Origin: Xiphophorus maculatus
Lineage: Eukaryota; Chordata; Actinopteri; Cyprinodontiformes; Poeciliidae
Direction: 5' to 3'
DNA length: 64,000 nucleotides
Assembly (NCBI RefSeq): GCF_002775205.1
Contig: NC_036457.1
Coordinates: 2,814,975-2,878,974, forward strand
Part shown: positions 39,301-51,000 of the stretch, in pieces
Numbering within the stretch: position 1 is the stretch's first letter
Layout of the letters: every line of letters begins with the position of its first letter
Translations under genes and position numbers: made by a program
Notes under the pieces: generated by a model
The model's input: only the letters and a program-made list of their open reading frames with translations
Database searches by the model: none
What the model was told of the DNA's origin: nothing

Positions 39301-40750
39301 CCCCATCTCTCTTGGAGGCATGTTTACGGATCTTTCATCCGAGCCGTTGGCCAGGCCACCCGATGACATCACAGAGCAGCTGGTGGTCGTATAATCCACA
39401 GATCCCAAGGAAACATTCTGCAGGTCTTCATACCTGGTATGAAAACAAAATAAATATTCTACAAACCTGTCACAATGTCATGCTTTCTCATTTTTTTGTA
39501 AAAGGTGACATATTATGCCTCCTTGAACAGGTTAGGAAATGTCTATTGGTATATACAAAACATTATATTACTTTTGTGCACAAAATCATTCTTAGATAAT
39601 GGCATCTTAGTCCACTCAGTTTTGCCTAATTTGAGCTCCTTTCAGAATGAGATGTCACTGTCACTTTAAATCCAAATAAGCTGCTGCTGGCCACGCCCCC
39701 CAACTCAACATTTACAAACCAATGTGTTATTATGCAACTGTACATCTTTGAAAAGCAGAATTGGAGCCTCCTGCACAACCAACAAAAATGCAGCAAGTGG
39801 TTTCGGAATAAGTCAACAAAACACTTGTCATGACCAGCGGCCATTGTACTGTGCATACAGCAGTAAAACCAGCTGAGCAAATATGCTGGAACTCTGCTAG
39901 GGTTGCTAGGCAACATACTGGAGTTCCGCTGGAGTTGCTAGGTAACAGGTTGAGCTATTTTTAGAAACAGTAGAGACGCAAATGGAAGCAAAAACAATTA
40001 TTATTCACGTAAATATATTAAATATATTAAGCTGCATAAATTAAGTGTTTTTATATCTTGTCACTTTCTCCACCAGTGATGAAGTGCAACATATTCTGTA
40101 CCCAGAATTTTTCAAGCACATATTATGATATGAGAAAAATACACCTGATGTGTTCAGACATGGCTCCTCAATTGGTGCTCAGTTTCTAACCAGATAAATG
40201 TGAGCACTTTTAGTAATATTGGCTGAATTAGATGATGAGTAATTAATATAATCTGTGTCATAAAAAAATATATACTTGCAAAAAATTCACTTGTATTTGC
40301 TATCTGGCTATATTTCAAAGGTCTTGCCTTTTTTTGCTGCAAGTTCTTTTCATCTTTACATTGTTTTGATCTTGAGTCTCTGCATCCTGCAACAAACAAA
40401 CAGAACTGTGAGGATGAAGCCTGAACAGTCGTACAAACTCATAAATCAGAACTTTCAACATAAATAAGGTAACATAGAAAAAACAATGTGATACAATCGT
40501 TTGTCTTTCTTACCTCTGGATTTTCAAACGTATTTAGTTCACCTTGTCTGTCAGGAAACCTTTGAACAGCTGATGTTAAAAATCAAAATAAGTTCAGTTA
40601 GCTGGACAAAATGTAGGAATATAAAAATAAATTCCTTCTTATCGCTCTACCTGGACATGGAGGTGAACTTCTGGCTTGTGATTGGACAGGTTTCCTTTTC
40701 CTCGGCACATACAAAGGTGACATATCCCCTCCGATGGGGGCGGGGTCCAT
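33329..40750 (-). CDS. znf512: Zinc finger protein 512
   Basis: Nuclear zinc-finger protein. Exons in transcript order: 40750-40651 ([11 protein letters not shown]), 40569-40514, an uncertain 27-nt exon 40386-40360, 39417 (or 39433)-38925, optional 38760-38722, 38612-38514, 38239-38115, 37261-37175, 36834-36736, 36660-36493, 36386-36189, 36104-36003, 35524-35462, 35223-35125, 33934-33329. With both optional exons about 786 residues (human about 567). Six fingers alternate C2HC and C2H2: CPKCKSV...HMENC, CQHCGKQ, CSKEGCTAAF...[12 protein letters not shown]...SEH, CPNQGCDCTY...[11 protein letters not shown]...[21 protein letters not shown] and [20 protein letters not shown] match the human linker. 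Odd points: a Trp-rich exon (38925-39417), a GC-AG intron after 36189, and a His/Gln-rich tail. The join between 40514 and 39417 is the weakest part; acceptor 39433 gives the wrong phase for the exons I can place upstream. Confidence 0.93.
33720..33850 (-). repeat. His/Gln codon repeat in the znf512 last exon
   Basis: CAT/CAC and CAG codons run together on the minus strand, giving a block of eight consecutive His with flanking His-Gln clusters ([15 protein letters not shown] and similar). Trinucleotide purity is moderate, so length polymorphism is possible. The open frames on the other strand over the same bases are shadows. Confidence 0.8.
34075..34130 (+). repeat. Non-LTR retroelement tail-like sequence
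   Basis: 'aatttccatttggaatcaataaagtatttt' closely resembles the 3' tail of common fish LINE/SINE elements (fttccctttgggatcaataaagt type). Only the tail is seen, in a znf512 intron. Confidence 0.4.
34219..34289. promoter_or_regulatory. CTCF motif flanked by two opposed YY1 motifs in a znf512 intron
   Basis: CCAGCAGAGGGCAC (34227-34240, plus strand) fits every position of the CTCF core CCASYAGRKGGCRS. GCCGCCATC at 34219-34226 reads GATGGCGGC on the minus strand, and AAAGATGGCGGC is on the plus strand at 34278-34289; both fit the YY1 motif. The spacing is about 50 bases. Binding is inference. Confidence 0.4.
39500..39990 (-). repeat. TTAA-family dispersed repeat, copy 4 (znf512 intron)
   Basis: The plus strand reads 'aaaggtgacatattatgcctccttgaac', 'catttacaaacc', 'ggccacgccccccaactc', 'catctttgaaaagcagaa', 'accagctgagcaaa', 'ggttgctaggcaac' and ends near 'gacgcaaatggaagcaaaaac'. 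It is the same orientation and order as copy 2 and the reverse of copies 1, 3, 5 and 6. Confidence 0.7.
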
Positions 40751-42399
40751 ACTACGAGAGCCAACCGCTCCACTGAAGAAATCAGCACTGCAAACAGAAA
40801 TAATGGAAGAAACATTCATGGACTTCAATTGTTATTACCCAAAATATGGCAGGAAATGTACTTTGAATTGTGAACCATTAAATAATAATGAAACATTATT
40901 GAGAGAGAATATACAGTCTGGAAACAAAAAGAAAACTCAATAAAATAGGAATACTTTTTTTTTTATGTCAATTTTATTTAGTTAGCACCTTATAAAATAT
41001 AGTTCCATGAAAATTCATGGCACCCACGAACAAATAGTAATAATAAAAACAAATATTAATTAGATAATGAATAAGGAAAGAAAAGAATCAAGTTGAAACA
41101 GTTGAAAAGAACATTTAACAAAATAAATCAAGTCCAAGGACGGGACCCTGAGGATCTCCATCTGTAAACAGTGCTGCTCCTGCTGATAAATGAAAGGTTC
41201 AATCTCCATTTATCCAAGTAATTTAAAAGTCCTGCTTCACTTATTATTATGATCGGAATTATAAAAGACATAAATGTCTTTAAAAATATATAGTTTTAGG
41301 AATTAGTTGCCTTTATTGAACGGTATTCCTTAGGTTTAATGTCAAAAGTTAGGCTACAAACATATTGGAAGTATTTTAATAATATCGATAATACATTTTA
41401 CATATAATTACGATTACAATAGGATATAATTGTCCTATTATTGTATTATTGCAAATACATTCTTTTATGAACAAGAAACTGACTCGAATAAATTAATCAA
41501 CTATTTTTCTTTCAATCTTTAAATAATTTAAAACAAACAACCCCTAAATTATTAACATTGTCATTAACCATCCCCATGTGATTACCAGGATTGTGGTGCA
41601 CCTGTGCAACTTTATATATAAAAAATGACAATATGCAACGTCTGTTGGTGTCTAAAATATTTAATTACAAAATAAAATAAAAAGAATAAATGTTTTAATG
41701 TCTTGACATTTGATTTGTCATGATATACATTTAAACTGAGAATCATCTTGATTTAAAATCCAATTTCTAGTGAAACAAAATCTGCATTTCAAAAGGAGTG
41801 CTGAATGACACTAATGAGGTGTAGAAAGATTTAGAAAATCCACACTATTCATCGTTATATAAGTTCATTTGTCAAATTATTCCCTCAGAATATTTAATTT
41901 TTTAGTATTTCGGAAATTATATTTGTATGTAAATTTAGTAAAGAAGGCATAATATTTCTTTCAGAAAAAAGTTGTGATGAATGATGAAAGCCTGATGATT
42001 CACTTTCAGCTCCTGTTGTGTTTACACTCTGCATTTGCATCCCATCTGACATGTGAGCTGTTTGTGACGGATGTCCGCATATGAGGCCAGTCTGCTCCGT
42101 TTCAACAAAACTACGATTAAAATGTAAAAGAAAATTGTAAAAAAAAAAAAAATTCTTAATGAATTTAAAAAGTGAATAGTATGACGCTTTACACTAAACC
42201 TGCAAAAAAGAGAGCCATTTTTGCAAAGCTGATAATAAAAAATGATCTCTGGTCACCAACATCTGCGTCTGGGAGGATAAAAGAGAGAAAAAAACAGAAA
42301 GATTTGGATTTCAGACGACGAAAACGAGTAAAGCAGAGCTTGTGTCAGATATCCGATAAGCGTTTTCCCCCCATACTGAGGCGCCACTCCTGACCGCCT

Positions 42400-42730
42400 T
42401 TCATTGTTTCTTAACGGGGTTAGAAATACCAGAGAGCCTACCGTCCTACAGCCCAGTCCCTCTGCAAGGACGGCCAGCCTCCATGTCTTCCAGCCCGGCC
42501 TCCTCTGTCGCCTTTTCCCCGGCAGAGCAGCCGCCAGGCGGGCTAACATCAAGGACAGGCCCGGTCCCTGGATAAACACGGAGAAAACCTAAAGCCGTGG
42601 CTGCACCTACATATGGACCAGCGCACTCACACGTAGAAATATAGCAGCCACTGGATGCGTGAGTTGTTGAGCGGAACGCCCTCCTCCTGCTGGAGAGAAC
42701 AAATAAGACCCGCATCTGCTGCTGCGTTCA
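42400..42730 (-). promoter_or_regulatory. znf512 GC-rich promoter and untranslated first exon
   Basis: The stretch is much richer in G+C and CpG than its surroundings. On the minus strand a strong donor CTACGT|GTGAGTGCGC ends an exon at 42631; the next exon begins at 40787 (TTTGCAG acceptor). Reading on from an ATG at 42715 is out of frame with the zinc-finger frame after splicing, so this exon is taken as 5' UTR and the start is the ATG at 40750. Confidence 0.55.
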
Positions 42731-42734
42731 AGGC

Positions 42735-44700
42735 CTGCGGGAAATACCGCAATGCAAACCCTACGAGGAGGATTAAGTTTACCGGAGACAAAAAAGAGAA
42801 ATACATTCTGACTTCAAACTAAGAATTATTACTTTTCATCTCTGAATTTTGACGTTTGATCTCAGAAAATTAAAGTCCAAATTATGAAAAAAAAACAAAC
42901 AAAAAAAAACTGAATTATGAGTTTTAGTTTAGTTCTTCACAAACCACCAGACTTTCATGTCAAGTGGTTTTCCGCAAAATTAGCCTTAGTGGTGGGTATT
43001 TGCATGCATGGCTGTTTATTATATCTGTATGACCATGTGATGGACTCCACTCCCAATCCTGCAAGAATAAGCAGATTTAGATAATGGATGGTTATATATT
43101 TCATCTCTATATATGTTTTTATTCAATTTAACTGAAGAAGCTAAGACAAACTATAGAAAACTTTGTCAGTAGCTAAGAAAACACTGTAAATGTAAGAACA
43201 AGAAGGAAATCAAGAACTATCCTGTCTCATCATTTTCTGTCTGTGTAAAGCACTTTTATATTAAAACGTTATGTTTATTTTGACCTAAAACTTGTCAAAT
43301 AAAAACTATTTTTCTTTTCAGAGCTCATGTTGGTTTAATAAATTATGGACAGATAATTTGGATCACTAGCAGAAAACTTGATGTTGGACTGAAGGAAAAA
43401 GTATCTCTCAGATCCTCTGTCTTAAATGGGCCATATTCTGCAAAATTCACATTTTGCTTGTTTTTGTACTTTGATTTGGGTTTTTTCCTGCTTATAAAGA
43501 CAGCCTAAGCACTTAAAAAAAAAAACAGTCATTTTTTGCAATAAGTTGTTTTTTGGTGTCTGGAAAATGAGCCGTTTCAAAAACCTTCCAAATGTAATGT
43601 CCCAGCCCGTTACCTAGCAACCCTAGCAAAACCCAAATTGTAACCTAGCAACCCAAGTCTGAGCTCTAGGACGTTTGGTCAGCTGATTTTCACTTCCATA
43701 TGTGCTGTACAATGGCTGCTGGAATAAAACAAGCAGGTTGTTGTTGACTCACCATTCAGAAACCACTTCCTGCTTCTTGTTGGTTGTGCAAAGGGTCTAG
43801 TTCTGCTTTTCAAAGATGTACGGTTGCATTATTGTGCATCTGTTTGCTGTTATTTTCATGTGTGAGTGTAAACGCTGAGTTGGGGGGTGTGGCCAGCAGA
43901 AGCGTATTTGGATTTAAAGTGACAGAGGCCCTAAAACAGCTGAAAATAGGCAGAACTGAGCAGATTAAAATCTCCTCATTTAAGAATGATTTTGTGCAAA
44001 AAGTGTAATGAACATGTTTTGTGTGAGCCCATCCTAACCTGTTCAAGGAAGCACAATATGTCACCTTTAAGATATAAATTCAAGATACTGTTAATTTTCT
44101 AGATATGCATTCTGTTTTAGGTTTCATTCTTCTTCTGTTTTCCACATTGCTTTCTTATTTCACTGTAGCACATTTGCAAGAGATATGCAAACCCTACAGC
44201 ACAAATCATGATGGGAAAAACATTCAATGGCTGAACTTGTGAAAAAAAGAACTTCATGTGGTGTTTATGTTGAGAAGGTTTGTGAAAGTGATTCAGTGTT
44301 TACCACTGAAGTTCGAGCATCATGACGACAGCAGCAGCAGTGAGCAGCACAGAGGTCATGGTTCTCAGATGCTTCTCTGCAGAACCTGCTCTTACTTTGC
44401 TGCCGTGTTTAAAATAACATTTTTTTTATTGTATTAAACTGATGAAGAAGAATATTAAAAAAACAACTTATGGTGGATGTAAAGAATTAAAAATCAACCA
44501 GCATATTCTGTCATAACTATTTTAGTCTTCCCTGCTGCTTTCCTTTTTCTAAAAATGTTCTCCTCAGAGAAATCCCCGAGAACATTTTTAGACCCGGGGA
44601 TTTCATCACATTTTAACACATAATTTCCACTTCACTGTACAGCAGACTAACTTCCTGTTTCTTATCTGTCACACTCGGTCTGCCCGCCCAAGCGGCTCCT
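42735..44700. other. Region between znf512 promoter and gene A
   Basis: It contains a degenerate 'ctgactttaatctcag' repeat (42790-42920) and TTAA repeat copy 5 (43426-44066). Apart from these I see nothing coding. Short open frames over 43784-44064 lie within the repeat. Confidence 0.5.
43426..44066 (+). mobile_element. TTAA-family dispersed repeat, copy 5 (most complete, 641 bp)
   Basis: TTAA flanks both ends (43422-43425 and 44067-44070). The left end is ATGGGCCATATTCTGCAAAATTC, the right end GCACAATATGTCACCT; the reverse complement of the right end (AGGTGACATATTGTGC) is an imperfect inverted repeat of the left. Internal landmarks: 'gtgtctggaaaatgagccg', 'gttacctagcaaccc', 'gtacaatggctgctgg', 'ttttcaaagatgtacgg', 'ggatttaaagtgacag'. 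There is no coding frame. It is probably a non-autonomous DNA transposon that uses TTAA sites. Confidence 0.75.
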
Positions 44701-44734
44701 CTGCCTTTGTAGTTACTTAGAAGACATGCCCGGT

Positions 44735-44753
44735 CAAAGTGAAAGTAAAAGTG
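44735..44753 (+). promoter_or_regulatory. IRF/ISRE-like site upstream of gene A
   Basis: CAAAGTGAAAGTAAAAGTG is three consecutive AAGTGA-like hexamers (AAGTGA, AAGTAA, AAGTGC). IRF proteins bind AAnnGAAA, and AAGTGA arrays are the classical virus-inducible hexamers of interferon promoters. A plausible untranslated exon follows (donor GGAAG|GTATTT after 44913) before the coding exon at 45070. Function is inferred from motif and position. Confidence 0.45.
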
Positions 44754-45073
44754 CTTCTCTAACAGGTTGGAGATTCAGCTTTATTTCAGTGAGGACGAAT
44801 CAGAAAAACAAGAAACAATCAGGCTGTTTATTAGGTAAATATCTGTAATAGTTTCGGGTAATCCTCATCCGGGGTTCTGAGTCTCGGATGCTTCGAAGAG
44901 GAACCACTGGAAGGTATTTTCTGCTGGTTTGACTCAGTGAATGTATGTGCAGAGCAGCTGGTTGTACTTTGATAGTAATGACGTACTTAGTTTCTTATGC
45001 ATGTTCATATTTTCATTTTCAAATGTCAAACAGTTCTGACTGACACTTTGTCTGTTTCTGTTTACCCAGAAAC

Positions 45074-48000
45074 ATGTCCCAGCAGCATGAAACTGGTGAG
45101 GAGATCTAGTTTACAGATTAAACTCAGAACAGGGGCAACACACACAATGTTTTATGCAAATAACGACCGTCTGTTGGTGGAACAAAACACTCTCAAGTGT
45201 CAAGGTTGTTATGAATGACTGTGCAGCTTCCTTCCTGTTTTGGAGGCTTCTGCCGTTTTTTGGTTTCAGGGTTTGAGCTCTTTAGTTTTCAGCCACAGCA
45301 GGCAGCAGGTTCACACAGAGCGGCGGCTGTAAAAACCGAGGAACTTTTAAATAAATATCCAACCTGTAGATATGACTGAGTATTCTGTATTCAGTTTAGC
45401 AGCTGAAACAGATGATTGGATTACCTCAAACTGAACAGAAAAGCTTCATTTAGGAAAAATAACAAATGTCTGAAGAAGTATTCTATAAATATGATTATGA
45501 CCTGCTGATGTTTTTCACAGTACATATTTAAAACGTCTTTAATTTAGTTTCTATCCTCTGGATAGAAGGTCAGTGCAAACAAAAGCTTGTATTCACTGGA
45601 TTATTGCTTTCTAATTGAGCAATAATTGAAAACTGAAGCTGATCTGTGATATTAGCAGAAGTTTAGGGAAATTATAAAACATTTAGAAAGCTGTGGATGG
45701 GTGCAGAAATACAAAGAAGAATCACACGTTTGTTTCAGTTCCCCTTTGATTCAGTGCATGATCAGTGAAGCACAAGCAGAAACGAGCCCTGAAATGGTGT
45801 TTAATTAAGATTAAAGGTTTGCTCTTTAAAGGTTTGTTTCTGTGTTTTTGCAGACATGGATTAGCTAGGAATATTATGCAAGGAGGAAAACGCCCTGTCT
45901 CCACACAGCAAACTTAATATCAATTGAGCTCAACAAATTCTTAGCTGTTTGCCTTATGCAGCTCAGAGATGGTGCAAGGTTGAAGATAAATTTATTTCTC
46001 ATTTGTTTCTTGAAATTTTCTTGTTTGCAAACTTATTTCATAATCCACTTTTGGTAAGAAATCATTGCAGCTGTTACGACTGGCTCAAGGTCATAACAAT
46101 AACGGGAGACCATGCAGGGATTAAAGTGCATAAAAAGGAATGTTTATTAACACAAACAACAATGGATTGAGGATGTCAGTATCAGTGGTGTAATGCAAAT
46201 GCTTGGATGTGGTGTATGAGTGCATATGGAGTTGTTGAAGTGCAAAAACAAAGACAAACTCAAATGTGCAAAAGGAGGAGAGCTGAGGCCTGGCAACAAA
46301 ACACCACAAGCATCAAGGCAGAGTGGACGCTGAAGGCGACCCAGAAGGTGGAGACAGCCAGGTTTAAATGCTCTGTGCTCCAAATGAATAAAATCAGCAG
46401 CACCTGTAAAGGGGAGGAGCACAAAGACAGACAACAAGACACCTGCAACCCACCCATTAAGGCCCAGGGCCGTAACACCCCCACCCTTAAGAAAAGGGCC
46501 CCAAAGGGGAACCTTTAAAAACTCAAAACAAACATGAATTTAAAAATGTTTGGGCTGGTAGGACGTTACCAAAATTTAGCGTTCAGGATGACAGCCGTCA
46601 CATCGTCAGCCGCCACGTCCCACAGCCATAAGTTGCTGTGCCCATCATGTCTGGTCACTGGTTAGGAAGACTGGCAAAGAATGGTACAGCAGCTGAAACA
46701 GGACATGTCCTTACTGCTTCAATACCCTCAAGATACCAAGAAGAGAAAACCACTTATGAACACAGACCTGACACACAAGTGACCTACCACAGGTTCACAG
46801 CCAAATCAACATGGATTCACCCAGTTACCACTCCACAAAGCAATAACCAGCAATCCAACCAGATCTGAACTGGTGTTACCCCACACAAAAGGTCACAGCA
46901 ACAAGTGGTCCACTACCACAAAACATTGCTACACAAGTCAGGTAAGCAAACGAGACCGAGAATATGGAGATCGATACCCACAACATGATCACTCTTAGCA
47001 TGGTCCAGTACCATACTCAAAGTTACTGCTGTCTCACAGCCAGCAACACCAAAAGAGTGTCAAACCAAAAGTGAGCCGATATCTCCACAACACCAAAAGG
47101 TCACATCACCGCTTAACCAAGTGTTCAGGATTCTCCTCATCAAATAAACAAAACATGGAGTCACACCCACAACAACCCCAGCATGGTCCACTACCACACT
47201 CCTAAGGGATTCAAACAAAATGTGGGCCAACTCCTCCACCAGAACGGTCATTTCACAACCAGGCTCAAAGCACACTTTTTCCTTCCACTGAACTTGAAAC
47301 AAGAACAAGTCTGTTTGCTGCTCACCGGACAAACCAGTGATAGTCGCCATTAAAAATGGAGACGAGTTTAGACAAGGCTCTAACACACCAACCTCAAACA
47401 AATTTTAAATTTCTAAAAGTGCCGATCACATTTAAAGGTGACTCTCGAGGCAAGATCATAACTGCTCTTAACACATCTACAAAACATTTAACCATTAAAA
47501 GCCTCAACCTGATCCATAGTTTATAACGACGGACAAGTGACAATTCAATGCACAATAAAAACTCAAAATGACCACCCACAGTGTGTCCCCGCTAACTGCC
47601 TAGCGAAGAAGCTTACAAACTCATCCCTAGTCTTCGGGAGGCGTAGCGATGGGTTTTTATGCATTTAAAAACCAGTGGTACGATAAAGGTGACAAGCAGG
47701 CTGTCACCCCCTCGTACGGAGCCCTCTAGGGGACATGGGGATTTTTTTTTCTTTTGCGTTCTCTCGCAATACTTTTGCGTTACCTCGCAATACTTTTGCG
47801 TTACCTCGCAAAACTTTTGCGTTACCTCGCAAAACTTTTGCGTTACCTCGCAATACTGTACTGGTCAGTTATGCAGCATAATTGAATACTGTAAGCCTTT
47901 CCTACGGTGGGCGCCGTACTTTATGCTTTAATATAAGGTTATGTGAGGTATTTCCATGAATTTTAGTATCTTTTTGTGAAATATCTGAAGTTTTATATCT

Positions 48001-51000
48001 TTCCTTAGGATAGAAAGGCACCACAAACCTACGATATAAACAGAAACTTTCCGTAAGTATGAAAGAAATAAAAACACATTATAATTTGGAATATTTCTGA
48101 GTTATTATCGCGGTTAATAAATCATCTGACAGTTTTGATTGTGTTTCTGTTGTGTTCGTAGTCTGAATGGTTTAAAGAGCTGCTTTCAGTGCCGCTCCAT
48201 CTTAGCCTTAACAGACATAAACATGCAGTAATAAATCGATTTTCAATCAGTGTTTTGCACCAAGCAGTTTTTACTGTTAACAAGTTTTTATTATTAAAAA
48301 CACGACAAACTAATGATGGTAAAGGGCCGCACTGGGTTAACTCGGGGAATCTCATCTGTCTGTGTATCAATCAACTCCAAACCTTTTCTTTGTTCTGTCA
48401 CAATTATCGATTTATTCCATTTTGATGATTATGCTCCAAACTTTGCAAGGACTGACCGCCCGCTCACCGCTTCCTAATACACACAAAGCCAGTATCCTTC
48501 CCATTCATACCTGGTGACGTCACTCCCACGTCGACACACCTAAGTGTCAAAGCCGCTGCTCCTGTCATATCAATAATTACTTATTTCATTCATATGGCTC
48601 TTACAGAGCCTCAGTGAAAACTTGTTTATTATTATTAACTGTTTGGTGCAAAACACTGATTGAAAATCGATTTATTTTTTACTGCATGTTTATGTCTGTT
48701 AAGGCTAAGATGGAGCGGCACTGAAAGCAGCTTTTTAAACCATTCAGAACACAACAGAGACACAATCAAAACTGTAAGATGATTTATTACACGCGATAAT
48801 AACTCAGAAATAGTCCAAATTATAATGTATTTTTATTTCTTTCCTACTTACGGAAGGTTTCTGTTTATATCGTAGGTTTGTGGTGCCTTTCTATCCTAAG
48901 GAAAGATATAAAACTTCAGATATTTCACAAAAAGATACTAAAATTCATGGAAATACCTCACATAACCTTATATTAAAGCATAAAGTACGGCGCCCACCGT
49001 AGGAAAGGCTTACAGTATTCAATTATGCTGCATAACTGACCAGTACAGCATTGCGAGGTAACGCAAAAGTATTGCGAGGGAACGCAAAAGGTTTTGCGAG
49101 GGAACGCAAAAGGTTTTGCGAGGGAACGCAAAAGAAAAAAAATTCCCCATGTCCCCTAGAGGGCTCCGTACCCTCGAAACCACGGAATGCTCCCGAGCCG
49201 ATGAAGGGAAAGGGGATAGGGAAGCTCTACCCGCCGTACCTCCACACTAGAAAATAATGCGGTGAAACCCCTGTTGGGAAACGCCGCTAAAACCTGCAAG
49301 GGGACACCTGCTCAAAAACGCTTTACTAGTGCACATTAAAAACTTGACACTTACCTATATCGCTAAAATCAAAGCTATGGAACAAGCATCCCGCTCCAAA
49401 ATCACAAAATACACAGCACGTTATCCAAACCACCTGCATATCCCCCAAGAGCGCACAAGTCCAAATGAGGACAATTACGTAACGGGATTCCCCAGTCACC
49501 AATTAAACGCACAGAAATGGCGTCTCAGCGTAACGCTAACGAGCCAGAAATCCAACGCGAAACAAGCGCTCAAACAACGTAAATCAGACCAAAGGTAAGA
49601 CAAAAAGTCAAACTTACCGAACCAAACAGAACTCACAAAACCGTTTGAACGAGCCCCCAATTGTTACGACTGGCTCAAGGTCATAACAATAACGGGAGAC
49701 CATGCAGGGATTAAAGTGCATAAAAAGGAATGTTTATTAACACAAACAACAATGGATTGAGGATGTCAGTATCAGTGGTGTAATGCAAATGCTTGGATGT
49801 GGTGTATGAGTGCATATGGAGTTGTTGAAGTGCAAAAACAAAGACAAACTCAAATGTGCAAAAGGAGGAGAGCTGAGGCCTGGCAACAAAACACCACAAG
49901 CATCAAGGCAGAGTGGACGCTGAAGGCGACCCAGAAGGTGGAGACAGCCAGGTTTAAATGCTCTGTGCTCCAAATGAATAAAATCAGCAGCACCTGTAAA
50001 GGGGAGGAGCACAAAGACAGACAACAAGACACCTGCAACCCACCCATTAAGGCCCAGGGCCGTAACACAGCTCTGGAGTACAAACAGTGAAAAACACAAA
50101 AACAATTTAAAGTACCATAAAAAGTTGGTGTTAATCAGTGTTGGTTCTAACTGAATCTTGTTTCTGTTGATGTTTAGGCTTGGGGAGAAAGTTTTATGTC
50201 TTAGTAGCAGGTAAAACCTACGAGGCTCATCACTCCATCGTTGACAAGCTGAGGAGCGCGGGCCAAGTTGAAGCTTACTCTCCTACAGACTGTGACTACG
50301 TCCTGGTGATCTGTCCAGTCGCTTCACGCGTCCAGACAGACATCAGAGAGGCTCTCAGCAAGGCTCCGAGTAAGACTGCTTCACATTAATGGAAAACATT
50401 CACTCATCAGTTTGTGACCTTATGCTAAAGCAGACTTGATTTACACAGAAGATAAATGAACCAAAAAACCACCAAAAGTTTCCATCTATTAGTGGCTCAA
50501 GAAAGAGAAAATAGGAGTGGTCTAGTCAAAGTACAGTCTTAAATCTAATTGAGATAATGTGACATGGCTTTAAAGCAGCACTTCATCCTAAAAACCCTTC
50601 AGTGTTGCTAAATTAATAATGCAAACAAGGGTGAGGTTGAATTAATAAGTAAAATTATTAAAAATGTCTTTTGTATTTACTCAGGGTTTCTTTTTCTAAT
50701 TCTAAATTTACTTGATCTGAAACATTTGAAAAAGTAGGAAAAAACAAAAAATTTTAATACTTTTTTCAATTTCATGTGACTGCATGACAACAAAGTTATC
50801 CAACTCATCAAATGAGTGAAAAATGTATCCAATCTGGATTAAATTTATCTAGTAAAACTGTCTGTAAGGAACTACAGCACAATGTTATTTAAAAAGTGTT
50901 TTATGTTCATGTTTTCTGCGTTTTCAGATGATAAACCCGTCATTCTGGTGGTGATGCATCACACATTCAACCCCAACCACATCATAGCTGAAAGCAGGAG

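Larger units (their letters stand above)
46072..50067 (+). mobile_element. Non-coding LTR retrotransposon (3,996 bp) in intron 1 of gene A
   Basis: Two direct 406-bp repeats (46072-46477 and 49662-50067), identical as far as I can read, begin TGTTACGACTGG and end GGCCGTAACA (TG...CA). Target duplication CAGC occurs at 46068-46071 and 50068-50071. The interior has no recognisable gag, protease, reverse transcriptase or integrase, so the element must have depended on a relative; a 4-bp duplication would fit a Ty3/gypsy-type integrase. Just before the right LTR is a run 'gagcccccaa'. I see no standard tRNA primer site after the left LTR. Identical LTRs mean recent insertion. It shares orientation with gene A only in the sense that the LTR direction cannot be fixed from coding content. 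Confidence 0.88.

Noticed and set aside
47757-47870. CRISPR-like regular repeats
   Set aside because: The 21-bp units are contiguous tandem repeats without spacers, in eukaryotic DNA and mirrored at the other arm of the palindrome.
46121-50105. Several open frames in and around the LTRs
   Set aside because: The same frames occur in both LTRs and show no viral-type domain; the interior is non-coding.
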